From Lagopus muta (Eukaryota > Chordata > Aves > Galliformes > Phasianidae), in the NCBI RefSeq assembly GCF_023343835.1, contig NC_064433.1, positions 54,272,532-54,336,531 on the forward strand: 64,000 nucleotides of DNA, written 5' to 3'. Made by a program: the position numbers and the translations under genes. Positions 1 to 13,575 of the stretch are shown one piece after another (position 1 is the first letter of the stretch; each line of letters begins with the position of its first letter). The notes under the pieces were generated by a model. The model was not told the origin of the DNA. It was given only the letters and a program-made list of their open reading frames with translations, and searched no databases.

Positions 1-3000
1 TATTTGTACTACTGTACTTGGTGACCTGCTTTGCATTCCCAGCACGAAATGTTAGAACAAGGCTTTAGCACTACAGCAGGGACTAAGTTGTTTGGATGTT
101 TTTCTTAAAAAAGGTTCCAACCATCTATTTCATATGATTAAAAAAGAAGGTCTTTTGAGCAAATTATTTTACATGGAATTCATCTGGGAAGATATTTATC
201 TGAACCATGTAGCACCATAGACGGTCCCCAACCCCCAGCACAACTTCTTCCTACAGCAAAGGATGTGACTTGTTTAGACATCAAACACATATCAAGTAGT
301 TTGATGTTAGTATTCTGAAGCACTGGCTCTACAGCAGAGACCAGAGCTAGCATCATTACACAACTCATGTTGCACAATGACAGCAGCATTTGTTGTATGT
401 TTTTATCAGACCTGTAAGACTCATCTTTTCCATCTGTCAAAATTATTGTGTATGATCCATTAATACAGCTCAAAGAGATGTGTTACACTTTATACACTTG
501 GATCCCAGTTAATGAAGCACCTCTTTCTATAGAGATAACAATGAACAAATGAACACAGGTTTTAATTACTTCCATTATAATATGTTTGCTTTGGCGGTGG
601 TTACTGCCATATGAAAGGTTTAACCAGTAAAGTTATCCCTATATCTTTAGCTGTTTGTATAAATGCATTTAGAAAACATTCCCTTCCTCTGCCACCCTCA
701 GCAGGCATATGTTTTCTACTACAGATCAAAAATGTTTTACAAAGGGATAATAAAGCCAAACACATCAGCGAGTGAACACGTATGACTTCAGTTCAGTCTG
801 AAGAAACACTCTGAAGCATGTGAACTTTGCAGGAGTTAAGGTCATTTGTTTTCATGTTATGAGAGGTCACAGAAGAAGTCCTGAATGCAGCCCCCAAAGC
901 ACAAAGAGGGCTGATGAAATTAAAACAAAATTCTCATTTCACATTATTGTTTCAGGCAGAAACCACTGCTTGAAACTACTGCAAGGCCTTGAAGTCCCAC
1001 CTGGTCTTTTACTTCCACTGTAAGAGAATCCAGGGGTTAAAAACTGAGCCTTGATGTTGAAACAACATCTATTTGGAAGGAGTTGCAGTGAGCCTGATGG
1101 TGAGATCTGCAGTACAGTGTGTCTCAGTACACCAGGAAAACCAAGGCAACATCAGCATTATGTTTGGTACTGGTATAGTAAACTCTGCAAGCATGAACAA
1201 GTGGAACAAGCATAGGACCAGACAGCCTGAGAGCAGATGAGAAGTGAGCTCATGTTAGCAGTTCTAGTACAGCTGGGTGGCTCACCATGCTAATGTTATT
1301 GCTGGTACTATTTCAACGGCTGCAGAGGCAGTTAACTAGATAATATGTCTCCTGAGAGCATTTTGCACCGGATATGGTTAGTTTTGTTTAAAATGTGGCC
1401 ATGTGGCAAGACAAATATAAAGTATCTGAGACTTACTTGCAATTTCTCACCATGTCAATACCTTAGAAATTGTCAGACGCCTCCTTTGCAAAGGAAGGGG
1501 AAAGGAAGAAAAGACAAGGATGGAAGGAAAAAATTCACTGACTCTTGTGGTACACCAGAGAGTGTGACAGAACACCAAGAGACAGAAAGATTTGGGGTTG
1601 GATTCTTCACTGATTTAGAGGATGTTCTCAAAGAGGCTTTAGATCTTAGTTGTGTATGGCAATGCTTGAATTATAGCTGTAATATTTCAGTATCTCCTTC
1701 AGCTCTATTGACCCAAAGCAATAAAAAAATTGCTTTTCTTTTTTTTCTTTTCTTCTTTTTTTTGTTCCATCAATCTGGAATCCTAGTCAACTTCTTTCAA
1801 CTTTAGCCACTACAGTTTATACTGTAGTGTGTGTATATATATATATATATATATTTGCTTGTTATGCTAAATGGGCTTATCTCTGCTTCCATCAGAGCTT
1901 ATTATCTGGCCTTTCCCCCTTCCCCCTTCCTCCTACCTCCCTCCCCTCCAAGCAAGGCAGCAATCTGTTCTTTTTAAACCCTTCATCATCTTTGCTCTCT
2001 CCATCTCTGTTTCCCCAGATTTTAGAGATTGTTGACTATTATGTAACAGATGGCCTGACAGACCTCCGACTCTTTGCAGTGATGGCTAGCTTGGTGTAGA
2101 AAATAGCAGCACTGGAGTAAGCATTCAGCAGCATAGACGCTCATGAATTTTAACTCCTCGGTGACAAAGGAATTCAAGGGGGTAAGAGCCAATCTATCAG
2201 TAGCTGAAGTAATTAGAAGATTTAGATGGCTCTCTAGTGCAGAGTATCCCTTCACTGCTATAGGCTGTTCATAGTAGATTAGGATAGTCTATGTCTCATT
2301 GATCTCTAAACCATAACCATGCTTCAAAACAATGGGACAGCTTAATCCAGAAATTGAGACATTCAAGTAAGCATCAGTGAGGGCTGTTCTTTTGGCTTGT
2401 AATGAAAAGTACTTTGCAGCATCAAGCTGGGATGATGTATATCAGGAAGAGTTTGGTTTTAATTTTGTTTCTATTTAATTCCATTTCCATTAGCGGGGGA
2501 AAAATATTGCACCTGCGTTGGTCACCTAAATTACATATATTCCTTCTCCAAATACTTAACACCAAAGGAATGCATTTCCCTTCCCTACTTACCTCTTATT
2601 GTTTTCTTTATTCCTTATCATTTTTGTTTCTTTGTATATACTATAAAAGTTCTTGTAACTTACCAGAGTTTTGGCAATCTAATGCAGATTTTTTTCTTTT
2701 TTTTTTTTCTTTTTAATTTCTGAGAAGTATCTAAATACATCATTCCCTTTCCCAAAAATCTAACTGCTTGCCTTTCAGAAATATTTCTGTGCCTGGCCAG
2801 TCAATGGAAACTTCCTGGTAAAGTAGAGGAAACAGGGGGAAAAGGCATTCACCACAGAAGAGCATCCTCTAAACAAATCAGTCACATATTCAAATCAGAG
2901 CTGTCATATGCTATTTTAAGATTAGGTTAAATTAAATTATAGCATCAGCATCAATGTATTGCAGGGGCAGATGACTGAGAAAGTGAAGATGAGACCAAAA

Positions 3001-6000
3001 GATTTTCCATTGAATAGAAAATAAGCAGAGAGTTGATCTTGAAGTTTCACTTCTCATATTTTCCTGTTAAGCTGTATTATATGACAATCTGTGTAAACTG
3101 GTTAAAATCCTGTTGTAGTCTGCCCCTTGTCTTCCTCATTTCCTGGGAGTGCAAGAGAGCTGGGCATGAGTCCCAGCAGGATAAGTATTTTGTGTTTCCC
3201 ACAGCAGAGCCACCATCTCCACCATGACATGTCCAAAGATACCATGACCTCAAAACTGTGTTTGCAGCAGGGACTCAAGAGGCATCTTTTAGCCCATAGA
3301 TCTTTGCCTTGAATAATTATCCTTTGAACTAGCATATATACCAATTTATCAGCATAGGAGGAAGTTTAGGAGTGGTAAAATAGCAGGTCTTCCAGTCTTA
3401 GATGTGCGCTGGGACCCCTAAAGACGAGGGATGGTCTTTCCCTGCAGCTCAGGAATATATCTCCCATTGGAAGTCACTTGTGGAAAAACCTAATTCCAGC
3501 CCATAAAGACTGCAAAGGATAATTACAGTATATGTTTCTTAGTGAAATGTGCTTTGTTTTGTTATATATGTGGTTCTACTAAGGAAGAGCTATGCATTTA
3601 TCACTATCTTTGTTGTATCTTCTTTCAGTCCAGATGTTGTGATGATTTTTTCTCACAAAGAGACTGAAGTGTTAAAACCAAGGTTTTCCTGGATTTTTGG
3701 CAAATACATATGTGTATATGAGAAATATATAATATATGTGTATTAGAATTAGGAAGTGGAGGACAGTGACAAATTCTATCTACAAGAAACTTTTAATCCA
3801 AGATTTTCAAAAATGAAGGCTAAAGCTCAGCTCCTAGGTGCATTGGTGAACCACAGTATCTAGTTTCCTCACATCCTGGGAATCTGGAATCAGCAGATTT
3901 CTCAGGCTCTCCACAGAAGAGCAGAATGTTGGGTCCTCAATTAAAAAAAAAAAAAAATTGCAAATGCTATTCTTTGTTCACCTTGCATTGGTAGGAGAGC
4001 AACTTACTCATAATTTGCATCGGACCCTGACTCAGAGCTAGCCCACAGTCCTAAATACTCAGTAGGTGCCATAGGATATGCTAGAACACCCAAATCCTCT
4101 TCAAAGGGCTCAGTTATTGCTTGTCCACCATCTCTGCCTAGATATAGGCACACACACACACCTCTTCCCTCTGTGCATCTCCAACCTGCAGTCATTTCTG
4201 TAAGACATAGAGTTTCCATAGCACCTTTGGGACATAGAACGTTATCCACTCCCTGCCAGATCTTCTTGGTGTTGAGTTTTTCAAGGACATTTTCTCAAAG
4301 GGAGGACACGATGCAGAGGCCAGCCAGCAGCTCCAGGCACAGTAGGAGGTAACAATCTGCCTGGGCTCTGTGAGTCCCAGTAATGAATTTTAGCAGCAAT
4401 AAATATCTGTTTTAATTTGAGTAACAATGTCCCATGTGGCCATTTTAATAAGGTCTGGAAATTCTGAACACAGAGCATTTCTGCTTTTGCAGCCCATAAT
4501 AACCAGTTAGTAGTGCTTAATATCAAATAGCAATGTTTGGTCAGCAAAATCTTCCTTTTACAAAACACTTTAGATTGGGATAAGAAAAATAGCATAGCTG
4601 TTGTTGCTCTCAGGAAATATTCACCACCAGCCATGGCCAGAAGATTAAAGAGGGCAGGTGACATGTTTCAGCGTCTTGTATTTGTAGCAAGCGTAAATTT
4701 CTTTTCTCTTTTTTAGAGCTATCAGGAGGCAAAATGGTAGAGGTTAGGGAGCTGATAGTTAAGCAAAGTGCCATGACCTGTGCTCATACAGTGGTGGTTT
4801 CACTCTGTGTTAACTATTTGCAGTAGTGCCTAAGAGGACAGGGTGTTTGGGGGGTTTTCAACTCCACATAACCGATCTGACAATGACATGGTCACTCTTC
4901 ACCTTGATGGGTCTATCTGGAAATTCTGGTGAAATATTTGGTATCCATGAATCAAAACAAAAAGTAGCTGTCTTTCATTTTTAACACAGCTATGGAAGTA
5001 CTTTCCATGCACTTTTTTTTTTTTCTTCCCTAACTGGAAGGAAATTTAATGGTTTGTGGAACTTTTCTAATTGTTCCTACAACTCTGCTAACTGAGGAGC
5101 ACAGAAACATAGAACTCTCCTGCTGAAATCACACCTGATATCACAGGATTTCTCTGACAGGTATCATGCTGTATTTGTTTTTTCCAGGTTAATGTTTATA
5201 CTGCCATGAACACACAACAATAATGAAAAAAATAAATATCTTTTTTGCATTATTACTTGTTAAATTTATATTGTTTAGACAAACCACTTTCTGAACTTCA
5301 GACAGACAGGAAATAACCCATGTCTAAAATCAGTCAGAGTCAAATGCAACACAGTCCTTTGCTTCTTTGTAAGTCAAAAGCTCCATCCCTCAAATAAAAT
5401 GTGCAAATAACAAAAAAAAATAATGAAAAAGATGCTTTGATTGGGTGTCAGATGTGAGAACTACCTGAGGGCAAATAAATGTGAGGATCACATTCTTATC
5501 AGCCCCTTCTGATAATAATAGGCTATTTGCTGAGGACAGCCTGCTAGTGTTGGCCCAGTGGGTCAGATAACAATCCCCAGGCTCTCCCTCTCTTCCCCTG
5601 CTGTGACCCGGCCCATCTGTTTCTCTCTGGCCATATGGTACAGAAGTATCTGGGACTGGAGACATTATTGCTTTATGCATCTGAATGTTCTTTGCTTTCA
5701 CTAAAACTTCACCGTAAGGACATTCCTTTGTATATGCTCTGACAAAAGTTTTCAGTGGTGGTGATGGTTTGAGTTTTCATTTCAGAGTTCAAATGAACAG
5801 CGATGTTTATGTCAACGGAGAATAACAGATAGATGAGCGGGTAAGAAAGCTGATTGTGTATTGCCTCCCCAGCTTACCTCAAATGCAATATTACTTAGTC
5901 TGCCTCTTAAGAATGAAAACAGACTCAGGAATATGCAAAAGGAGAGTTTTTGTTTGCTGTTCTTATGCCTGTGTGTTATGACTTCAGTGTAGTGCAGCTG

Positions 6001-6949
6001 TGGCGTTGCGTTGCAAAGCAAAGGCAAAAAGCCTATCAGGACAAACTGCTGCACCAGGAAGTGCTCCTCTCCTCTGGACCAGACAAGGAGGTCCTGGGGC
6101 ATTGTGTCACTGCCTTGCTCTGGCTGAGGAGCACACAGGTACATCCTCCCTGAGTGCACTGCAAACTTCCAATTAGGCCTTATGAGGGTTCAGCCCAGAC
6201 AGCAAAGAAGGGAGAGACAATAGCAAATGCACAATACTCTTCTTCATGTTCTTTTAATCAAGAGAAGGGTGTAATTATTGTGTGGTCGTTAACATAACAA
6301 AATCCATACAGTGGCCAGTGTCCTGGGGCCCTTCTGAGCTGGGACCTCTGGACATTGTTGTAAGCACCTTCATAATGGTGGTCTGAACTGGAAAATTAAA
6401 ACAGGGATTATTATGCGCACATTACCCCAACAAGCTGATTTACAAATTCTTTGAGGCAAGTGTCCAGTGACACAGCTGTCATTTAGTCTATGTAAGGATT
6501 TTAAACAGCAATAAAAAAACAAACTTACCTCTCCTATGGAAGCTGGCTCTATATCCACGCCATTCCTTTCCCCTCGTATTTCTTATATGGTCTGCTCATG
6601 TTTTCACACAACCCTATGGAATTTGTTATGGAAAATGCCACAGAATTATTAAATCAGCGAGATTCTCTAGAAGAATGAAGTGTTATTGGCTATGCTTCAT
6701 ATTTTGTCAGTTTAACCTGAAGTTTCACAGTTCCAGGGAAGTACCTAAAATTTGTTCATTGTTTTATTTTGTTTAAAAATTAAAATATTAGTGTTTTTAG
6801 TTATGATAAGCTCAACAAATCTTGAGAATTCCTTTCTGAAGCTGTTTTTAATGCCTAGAGGTCAGAAAATAATTAAAATATTTACTTGGAAAATCTGAAG
6901 ATTTAAACTTGATTGAGAGTCCCAGTGCTGGAATTTGATGCAGATAGGC
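1..6949. other. Intergenic, no gene seen
   Basis: AT-rich unique sequence with short T and A runs and one TA repeat. All frames are short, without domain signatures or codon structure, and no CR1 is recognisable. Confidence 0.8.
1827..1854. repeat. TG/TA microsatellite
   Basis: A short TG run passes into about ten TA units. Confidence 0.95.
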
Positions 6950-7110
6950 TGGCCTTTCTGCAAACAATGAGGCTGACCGCCTGCTGCTCATGTAAAATAG
7001 ACCCCCAACCTCATGATGTCACAGCAAGTTTTGCTGTGCCCTGGGCCAGCATTTAATTGGTCAAAATATGTGAGCCCTCACCCTCTACAGCTACATCTGT
7101 CTGTGCTAGA
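6950..7110. promoter_or_regulatory. Candidate noncoding regulatory patch
   Basis: Contains AAACAATGAG (SOX-like), TGATGTCA (CRE-like) and ATTTAATTGG (homeodomain-like) within 120 bp, in sequence less AT-rich than its surroundings. Suggested by motif grouping only; no conservation data. Confidence 0.2.
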
Positions 7111-7273
7111 AGGGAGGCTGGGGGAAGAGGAACAGAGAAAGAAGGTGTTGGGGTCATCCTTCTCCCTGCCTATTCTATGAGACAAAGCGAGGATCACATT
7201 ATCTGGAAGGAAATATAATTTTTTGCATTGGAACCATTCTCATTCCTTTTGTTTGGAAAATCTATACAGATAA

Positions 7274-7350
7274 GAGTCACAGAATCATAGAATAACTAAG
7301 ACTGGAAAAGATTTCTAAGATCACCTAGTCCAAGAAATGGCAGCACATTT
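7274..7350 (-). mobile_element. CR1 LINE 3'-end fragment
   Basis: The stretch begins with CACAGAATCATAGAATAAC and continues with the usual GG..GGAAAAGAT and ATCACCTAGTCCA, the reverse complement of a CR1 3' terminus. It is a short, diverged, 5'-truncated copy, with a second CR1 in the other orientation 300 bp away. Confidence 0.85.
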
Positions 7351-7644
7351 CTTAGATAATACCATCTACCGTGAGACTGTAATTTCCTTTAGAAAGTTTA
7401 CTCTTTTGAATGGAGAGAGAGCACGTGAAAGCAAACTTTTTATTTTTTCACTCGATAGTAAGGATTTAGAAACCCTCTAGACCAGGCCTTCTTGTGTTAG
7501 ATGCTGTACAGAGATTTTTTAAGAGTCATGTAATATAATCACATTTCATTATACAAATAATGTCACTCCAATTAATACACATTACAAATAATTGCTGAAG
7601 TGAATTTCTCCAGAATGTCTTTCATCATAGCCAACATGTACAGG

Positions 7645-8145
7645 CCTGGGGCCCCCAATACAAGGCGGATGCAGGGTTGTTGGAGCTAGTCCAGAGGATG
7701 GCCACAAAGATGATGAGAGGGCTGGAGTACCTCCTCTATGATGAAAGGTTGAGGGAGTTGGGATTATTATTATCTTGGGGAGGAGAAGGCTCCAGACATT
7801 GCGATATTCCAGTACTTGAACTTAGAAGCAGGAGGGGGACCCACCTTTATGCGGGTAGATAGTGATAGGTCAGGAGTGAATGGATTTAAACTGAAAGAGG
7901 GGAGGTTTAGGTTAGATGTTTGGAGGAAATTCTTCACTCAGAGGGTGATGATGCACTGGCACAGGCTGCCCAGAGAAGTTGTTGGTGCCTCATCCCTGCT
8001 CAATGCCAGGCTTGATGGACTCCTGAGCAATTGGATCTATAGCGATTGGCAACCCTGCCCATAGTTAGGAATTGGAACTTGATGGTCTTTGAGGTCTTTT
8101 CCAATTCAAGCCATTCTACGATTCTATGATGTATTATTCTATGAT
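7645..8145 (+). mobile_element. CR1 LINE, 5'-truncated copy with the end of ORF2 and the 3' UTR
   Basis: It reads from GTCCAGAGGATGGCCACAAA through GGCTGGAGTACCTCCTCTATG and TTCACTCAGAGGGTG to the ATTCTACGATTCTATGATG tail. The two short frames at 7677-7862 and 7816-8064 are remnants of the reverse transcriptase C-terminus; the second carries the [29 protein letters not shown] signature. The frame is broken and the copy cannot be active. It is the longest CR1 in the window, about 500 bp. Confidence 0.93.
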
Positions 8146-9359
8146 CATCTACTTCTTATCCTACAGTACTGTTGTTCCTTTAAATGCAAAAAAATATTTG
8201 CAGAAAGTATCAGAGTAATCTACTGCTGAAAACGTACATAATCTTATGTTTTATTAAAAAAAATCCATTCCTGACTCACCTTGTCACATATAAATATACT
8301 CCTACGTATACTATTGAGGAACTAATATCATCATTGCAGTATACTTTCCACTCTTTAAGAACAAAATCTCTCTATGGTCAGATATAAATATACTGCCAAA
8401 TACTTTGATCTTTACTACTGTGGTCACAAATACACATTTTTTCCTTTTTATTTCAGGAGTTCAGTTCCTAATGGGAGAATTGTACAAGTGCCTTGGTTTT
8501 CTAAGCTTTTAGGAACTGTGCTGTATACTTAGGAAGATTTTATATAGCACTGTGAGAATCAGTGCTCAACAGCATAGTCTTGAGTGAACTTGAGAGATTT
8601 CTTATAGGATCTCAAACGCATGCTAATGCAGTATCCAGTTGCAAGAACAGGCCATACACACTACTTTGTAGAATGACAAAACCAGCCCAGGTGATTAAGG
8701 GATAATGTGCTCTTAGGGAAAGGCTCTTCCCAAGCCTGAGCATAGGGATGATGCCCTCAAGCCACACAGTTCACTTGTCCTGACATTTGGTTTTCAGTGC
8801 TTGATACTTTGATGCTACATTCTCTTGCCTTCCAAAAGTATTCAGTACCAAGCAAACCAGGGGATCAAGTTGAAAGACTGGAGTAAAGTTGAATGAATTG
8901 AGCGTTTTAAGTACTGAGGAATAGGGCTAATGAAAGAGTCTGTTAAAAAATGTGAATGAAATCTTCCTTACGGATTAATTTCCAAACACGGTAAAAGATA
9001 ACTGATTGATTTCATTTTTCTGATGTCAGCTTTTCCACATAAAATCTATTTTTAACACAGGGTTTTTGTTTTTGCATGTTTTCATACAAAAATCTTTATT
9101 AATGTCTTGATGCACAGTCAGGATTTCTTATGGTTTACAAATATATGAATGAGACTAAAATCAATTTGACACTGGTCTTTGTAATACAAAGACCAAGATG
9201 GGGTGCAAACTTGAACTTGCTCTAAGCTGAGTAATGCTAGACTCTTATCTTGTCATTAAGAATTTCTTTGAGTCTCTATCTGTTCAGCAACTCTAATTAA
9301 TGATCATTTAACTGTACTGTCAGTCCCATTTAAATCTGAGTGTTGCCAGTTGCTTCCTT
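8146..9359. other. Intergenic, no gene seen
   Basis: Unique AT-rich DNA with no open frame longer than about 70 codons and no repeat family recognised. Confidence 0.8.
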
Positions 9360-9840
9360 CATGCAGGCAGCCAATAGGTGCCGGGGGAGTCGTCCATGCA
9401 TAGCATTGCCCTAGTGGCGCTGGGCCTATAGCATCCCAGTTTAATAGGGCATTCAGGGCTCATTAGCGAGGAAACACATCAGGAGTGACCGCTCCAGTGC
9501 CACACGTTGCAACTAATAGCCTCGCCGAACAGAATCGTTTCTGTTTCTGCTCACTTGTTTTTGAATCCTTTCAATGTCAACAAGTGGTCATGTCGGCAGG
9601 AGCCCGCCATTCTCCCCAACAGTTTTATCCGTTGCTCTCCTGAGCCAGACTTGTGTCCTCCTCCATTGTTCCAGCCATAATGGAGCCTGAGCAATCACAA
9701 AGGCTTCACAGCCATTCATCATCAGCTCACGAATTCTGGGGAGATTACCCGCCAAACTTTTGGGCCATAGTTTTGGCATAATGTGTGAATACGCGTGAAA
9801 TACAGTTTCTGAAGTTTACACTTTTGTTTCGAGTGAGCAG
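9360..9840. promoter_or_regulatory. Candidate conserved noncoding element, CpG-bearing
   Basis: CpG-bearing, low-repeat sequence inside AT-rich desert. It holds CCATTGTT (9663-9670, SOX type), E-boxes CACTTG (9552-9557) and CAAGTG (9581-9586), and ATCACAAAGG (TCF/SOX-like). Retained CpG in a desert often marks a selected, unmethylated enhancer. The short minus-strand frames here are not convincing as coding sequence. Confidence 0.4.
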
Positions 9841-10968
9841 AATGGTGGTTTGGGGGGGTCTGGGTGTGGGAACTGGATGGAGGGAATGAAGAGAAAATAA
9901 AACCAGATATTGCTCTGGCCAAAACAAGAAAATATCCTGTGGAGGGGAGATAAGAGATGATGAGAGAGCCGCTGGAACGAGAGGTGGAGAAAGGAGCAAC
10001 TGGGGAAATGGAGGTGTGTCCAAAAAAGTGTAATCACGCTTTTGGCTGACAAATTTGGAAAGGGTCCTTTGGCTTCAGAAGGAGGCATCAACATCTCTTG
10101 TATAAGAGGAGGCTCAGGAACGGGGTGCCCCTTACGAAAGCTCCCCAAACCTTGTCTCTTCTTTCCATTCATGCTAACAGCCAATGTTTCTTCCTGATTA
10201 TGGGAAATGTGATTGGCAAAAGGCCTTCTGGAAGCACCCAAGTGCTGCTTGGTTTTTGTATTAGGCCACTGTTTAGCTCATGTAGTACTAAGCACTGCAC
10301 AAAAACATACTGAAAGACAGACCTCTTCCTTCTCATCTTATTCAACAAATAAGATGGGCATGTGGAAAGTGAATAGATATTTTACACCTGGAAATTTGAG
10401 GTATGAAGATAAAATGACTTGACCAGGATCAGACAGGAAAGGTCAGAGGTGAGAATCAAAGCTAGAACGTGCGAGTTCCAATTCATACTTTTGTGCATTA
10501 CATTTACAGTGGCACTTTCTTCTTTATATCTGAAATGGCTGGGCTGAATTGCACCTGCTTAAATGCTTGCTGAATCGTTGTGGGGGAATATCAATTCATT
10601 GTGTACTGTTCTCAATACACCCAAATACTCCATCTTAATGCATAATAGTGTCATCAGATATTTGCACAGGACCTGCCAGAGAGGTTGATAGACATTTTCA
10701 TTTCTCCCTTATTTTGTGCTCTTTCTGAACTTTACCTTGTCTTGATTTTGCCTGCATAAGGACCATTGGCTGTGTCCTAGTCAGCAGGATTTTATTTTAG
10801 GATTAATTGGAAACCTGTGATTTCCCACAGTCTTTTGACTGGAGATTTCTCTTGTTGATTTGTTCATAATAAACCGAATAGAAAAACAAACAAACAAACA
10901 AACAAACAAACAAAAAACAAAAAACAAAAAAACAACAAAAAAACAACACATGAGCATAATTGCTTTAT

Positions 10969-10999
<31 letters not shown>

Positions 11000-13344
11000 C
11001 ATTAAAATAGCACCTACTGTACAACCTGGGCTGGTGTAAAAACCCCAAGTGATGTTGCATACCTATCAAACACATTTCCTCACAAAAGTTTTGAGTGGGG
11101 AGCTGTAGTTCTCTCCATCAGCAAAGCTAATGGGAAATACTGTGAACATTTTAAGCCTTTTTTTTTGTGTGATCATTGCCATTCAAAGATTGTCACAAAC
11201 CAGTAAGTTTGAAAAATACTAGATTTCCTGTTAGCACATTAATACCTACTGAATGCATAAGAGAGTAGCACTAAAAACTGGCTGAGTATAATTCTTGGTT
11301 ATCTATTGTTTGTATCTCCCTTGATTTCAGTACAGTTACACCCAACCGATATTGCAGCAGGGCAGGTGTTTTTCTTGCCTTCCATTGTATAAGGATGGAA
11401 TACTCAGAGAAAAACAAATGCCTGCAATATGCTTCACGGCTGTTTGTAGTTTGGGAATAAATTTATGAGCCTGATCTGGTGTTAATTTGAAACTAGACTG
11501 AAGAAATTCCACTGATTTCATTCGTATGTTCTGTATACAAGGATGAAGAATCAAACTCCTTCACGAAACCCTTCAGTTCCAGTTGTCCTAATAATTACCA
11601 TGTATAACTGCTGGGTGAGTCATCAATGGTGGTAAAATCTTTATGAAGCAAAGCAAAATAAATACCATGAAGTCAAAGTCTCAGCTAACAGAGGCCTCTA
11701 TGGAAGGGTTTGTTGATTGAAGGAGTCACAGCTACATCCATTAACTGAACTTTGCACCTTTGAGGGCAGAGTATTTGTCATTCTGGGGCATCTGCAGTCC
11801 TGAGTTGGGTGCCGAAGGTCTGTAAGCTATAGGAGAAAAAGGCAGGTGGGAATAGGAACCACAAAAGCTGAACAGGAAACCACAGTACATCAATTCCACC
11901 TTCTTCCATTTGCATGTGGCTGATAGGGTAGATGTGAACAGGGGACATGTGTTGTCAAGTCTTGCAGACAAGATAATCAGAATAACATCACAGCAAGGAA
12001 TCTCAGCAGGTTTAGGGGTAATCTAAGTGCATTTCAGAAGCTGGGAATTAAATGGGAATGTCCATGTACAGCATCAAGTATTCAAGAATCTTCAGACCCA
12101 TTAGCACAGGAAACCACTAAGTCACTGAGTTTAGGCAGCAGCTTTGGAGAATTTCATGTGCAGAACTGGGTTGTGGAGCAAATCATCAGTTGATAATCTT
12201 GCCTTTGGTAAAGTACTTACACCAGTAACTTCTACCTTGGCCATAATGATGAGCATCTATTCAAGCTTTTCAAGGAGAGAATTCTTCTTTTTTCCTTTCT
12301 TCCTAGTTTGGTTTTGTTTTTTGTTTTTTGTTTTTTTAATCTTCCTCTCTAATGAAAGAGGTAACTGCTCCTTTTCAGAGTCAAAGCAGTATATTCTGAA
12401 CTGAATGCTAACTACACTTGGGGCCAGACTGAAGAGGGGTTTGGGCAGTTGTTCAGATCTGGGGTTTTGATTTTAGGATTGTGAATAATCATACAAAGAG
12501 AAAATTATATCTTAAAAATGTGTATATAGCTGTCTGTAATATTTCTTTAGATTTTCTTGAAGTTTGAGGTTTTTCTTAAGAAAAGGAAAATCCTGGTATG
12601 TGAAAAAGTCTCTCTTGTTCTTGTTTTTGAATTATGAGAATGTTGATTAGCTGCATAGACTTTGGGACCTGGAATTAAATGTGCAAGGATGGGTAGGTAA
12701 AACACTCAAGTGATTCTCACAAGGCTCCTCTCTGAGTTTCTTGTAGAATTCTGAAACCACATACTGCAATTTCTCTCCAGTCTAAGTCCTGCAAAGTCTT
12801 AACTGCCTGCATCTGCCTAGACATAAACTGCTCATTTGCATAAAATTCTTTACATTGGGATGAGTTCTGTTTTTTGGAAGAAGAATACAGAGAAGTGATG
12901 TGAATGTCTAAATCTTTGTGGGACTGAGGTATGCATGTGAACAAAGCAGTTATCTGAGAGGTGTGCTTATCTCCCAAAGTGAAGTTTTCTTGTTAAAAAC
13001 ACCTTTTTATTCATGGCATCAAAAATCACATCTAAACATGGAATATTTCGCTGTATAGAACTGATGACTGAAAAAAAAAAAATTAAATAATTTTGGATGA
13101 GAGTAGAGAAAAAAAATTAAAAATAGCACATAGGGAAGTTTTTTGGACTGTGTTAACCAACTGGCTGGGGGCAAGCTTCATTCCTGATGTTGGTCTCATC
13201 AGTACTTGATACTGTTTTCTGATATTACATCTCAAACTGATATTTCAAAGTGACACATCTGCACCATGACTTTGTTTCTTGCCATCAATAGATACATAAT
13301 TAATTGGTAAATAAATTAGGCACCTGAGATGTCACATGGAAAAA
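9841..13344. other. Intergenic, simple repeats only
   Basis: Apart from the CAAA/T repeat near 10.9 kb this is unique AT-rich sequence with no credible gene. Confidence 0.8.
10881..11000. repeat. CAAA-type repeat and T homopolymer
   Basis: CAAA units (10885-10912) decay into A-rich CAAAAAA units up to about 10948. After a 22-bp spacer comes a T run (10971-10999). The lysine-rich frame seen here on the minus strand is an artefact of this repeat. Confidence 0.95.
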
Positions 13345-13575
13345 TCAGGAAAAACTTCTTTACAGAAAGGGTTATTAAGCACTGGAATACACTCCCCAGG
13401 GAGGTGGTTGAGTCACCATCCCTGAATTTGTTTAAAAAAGTTTGGATGTGGTGCTCAGGGACATGATTTAGCGGAGGATTGTTAGTTAGGGTAGTATGGT
13501 TAGGTTGCAGTTGGACTTGATGATCTTTAAGGTCATTTCCAACCTAAGCAACTCTATGATTTTATGATTCTATGG
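13345..13575 (+). mobile_element. CR1 LINE fragment
   Basis: CTTCTTTACAGAAAGGGT, CCCAGGGAGGTGGTTGAGTC and TTGGACTTGATGATCTTTAA lead into TATGATTTTATGATTCTATG, the CR1 3' region in the plus orientation. It is a 5'-truncated and diverged copy. Confidence 0.93.

Noticed and set aside
7677..8064. Two overlapping short frames resembling a reverse transcriptase C-terminus
   Set aside because: They are decayed parts of a 5'-truncated CR1 in different frames, not a working gene.
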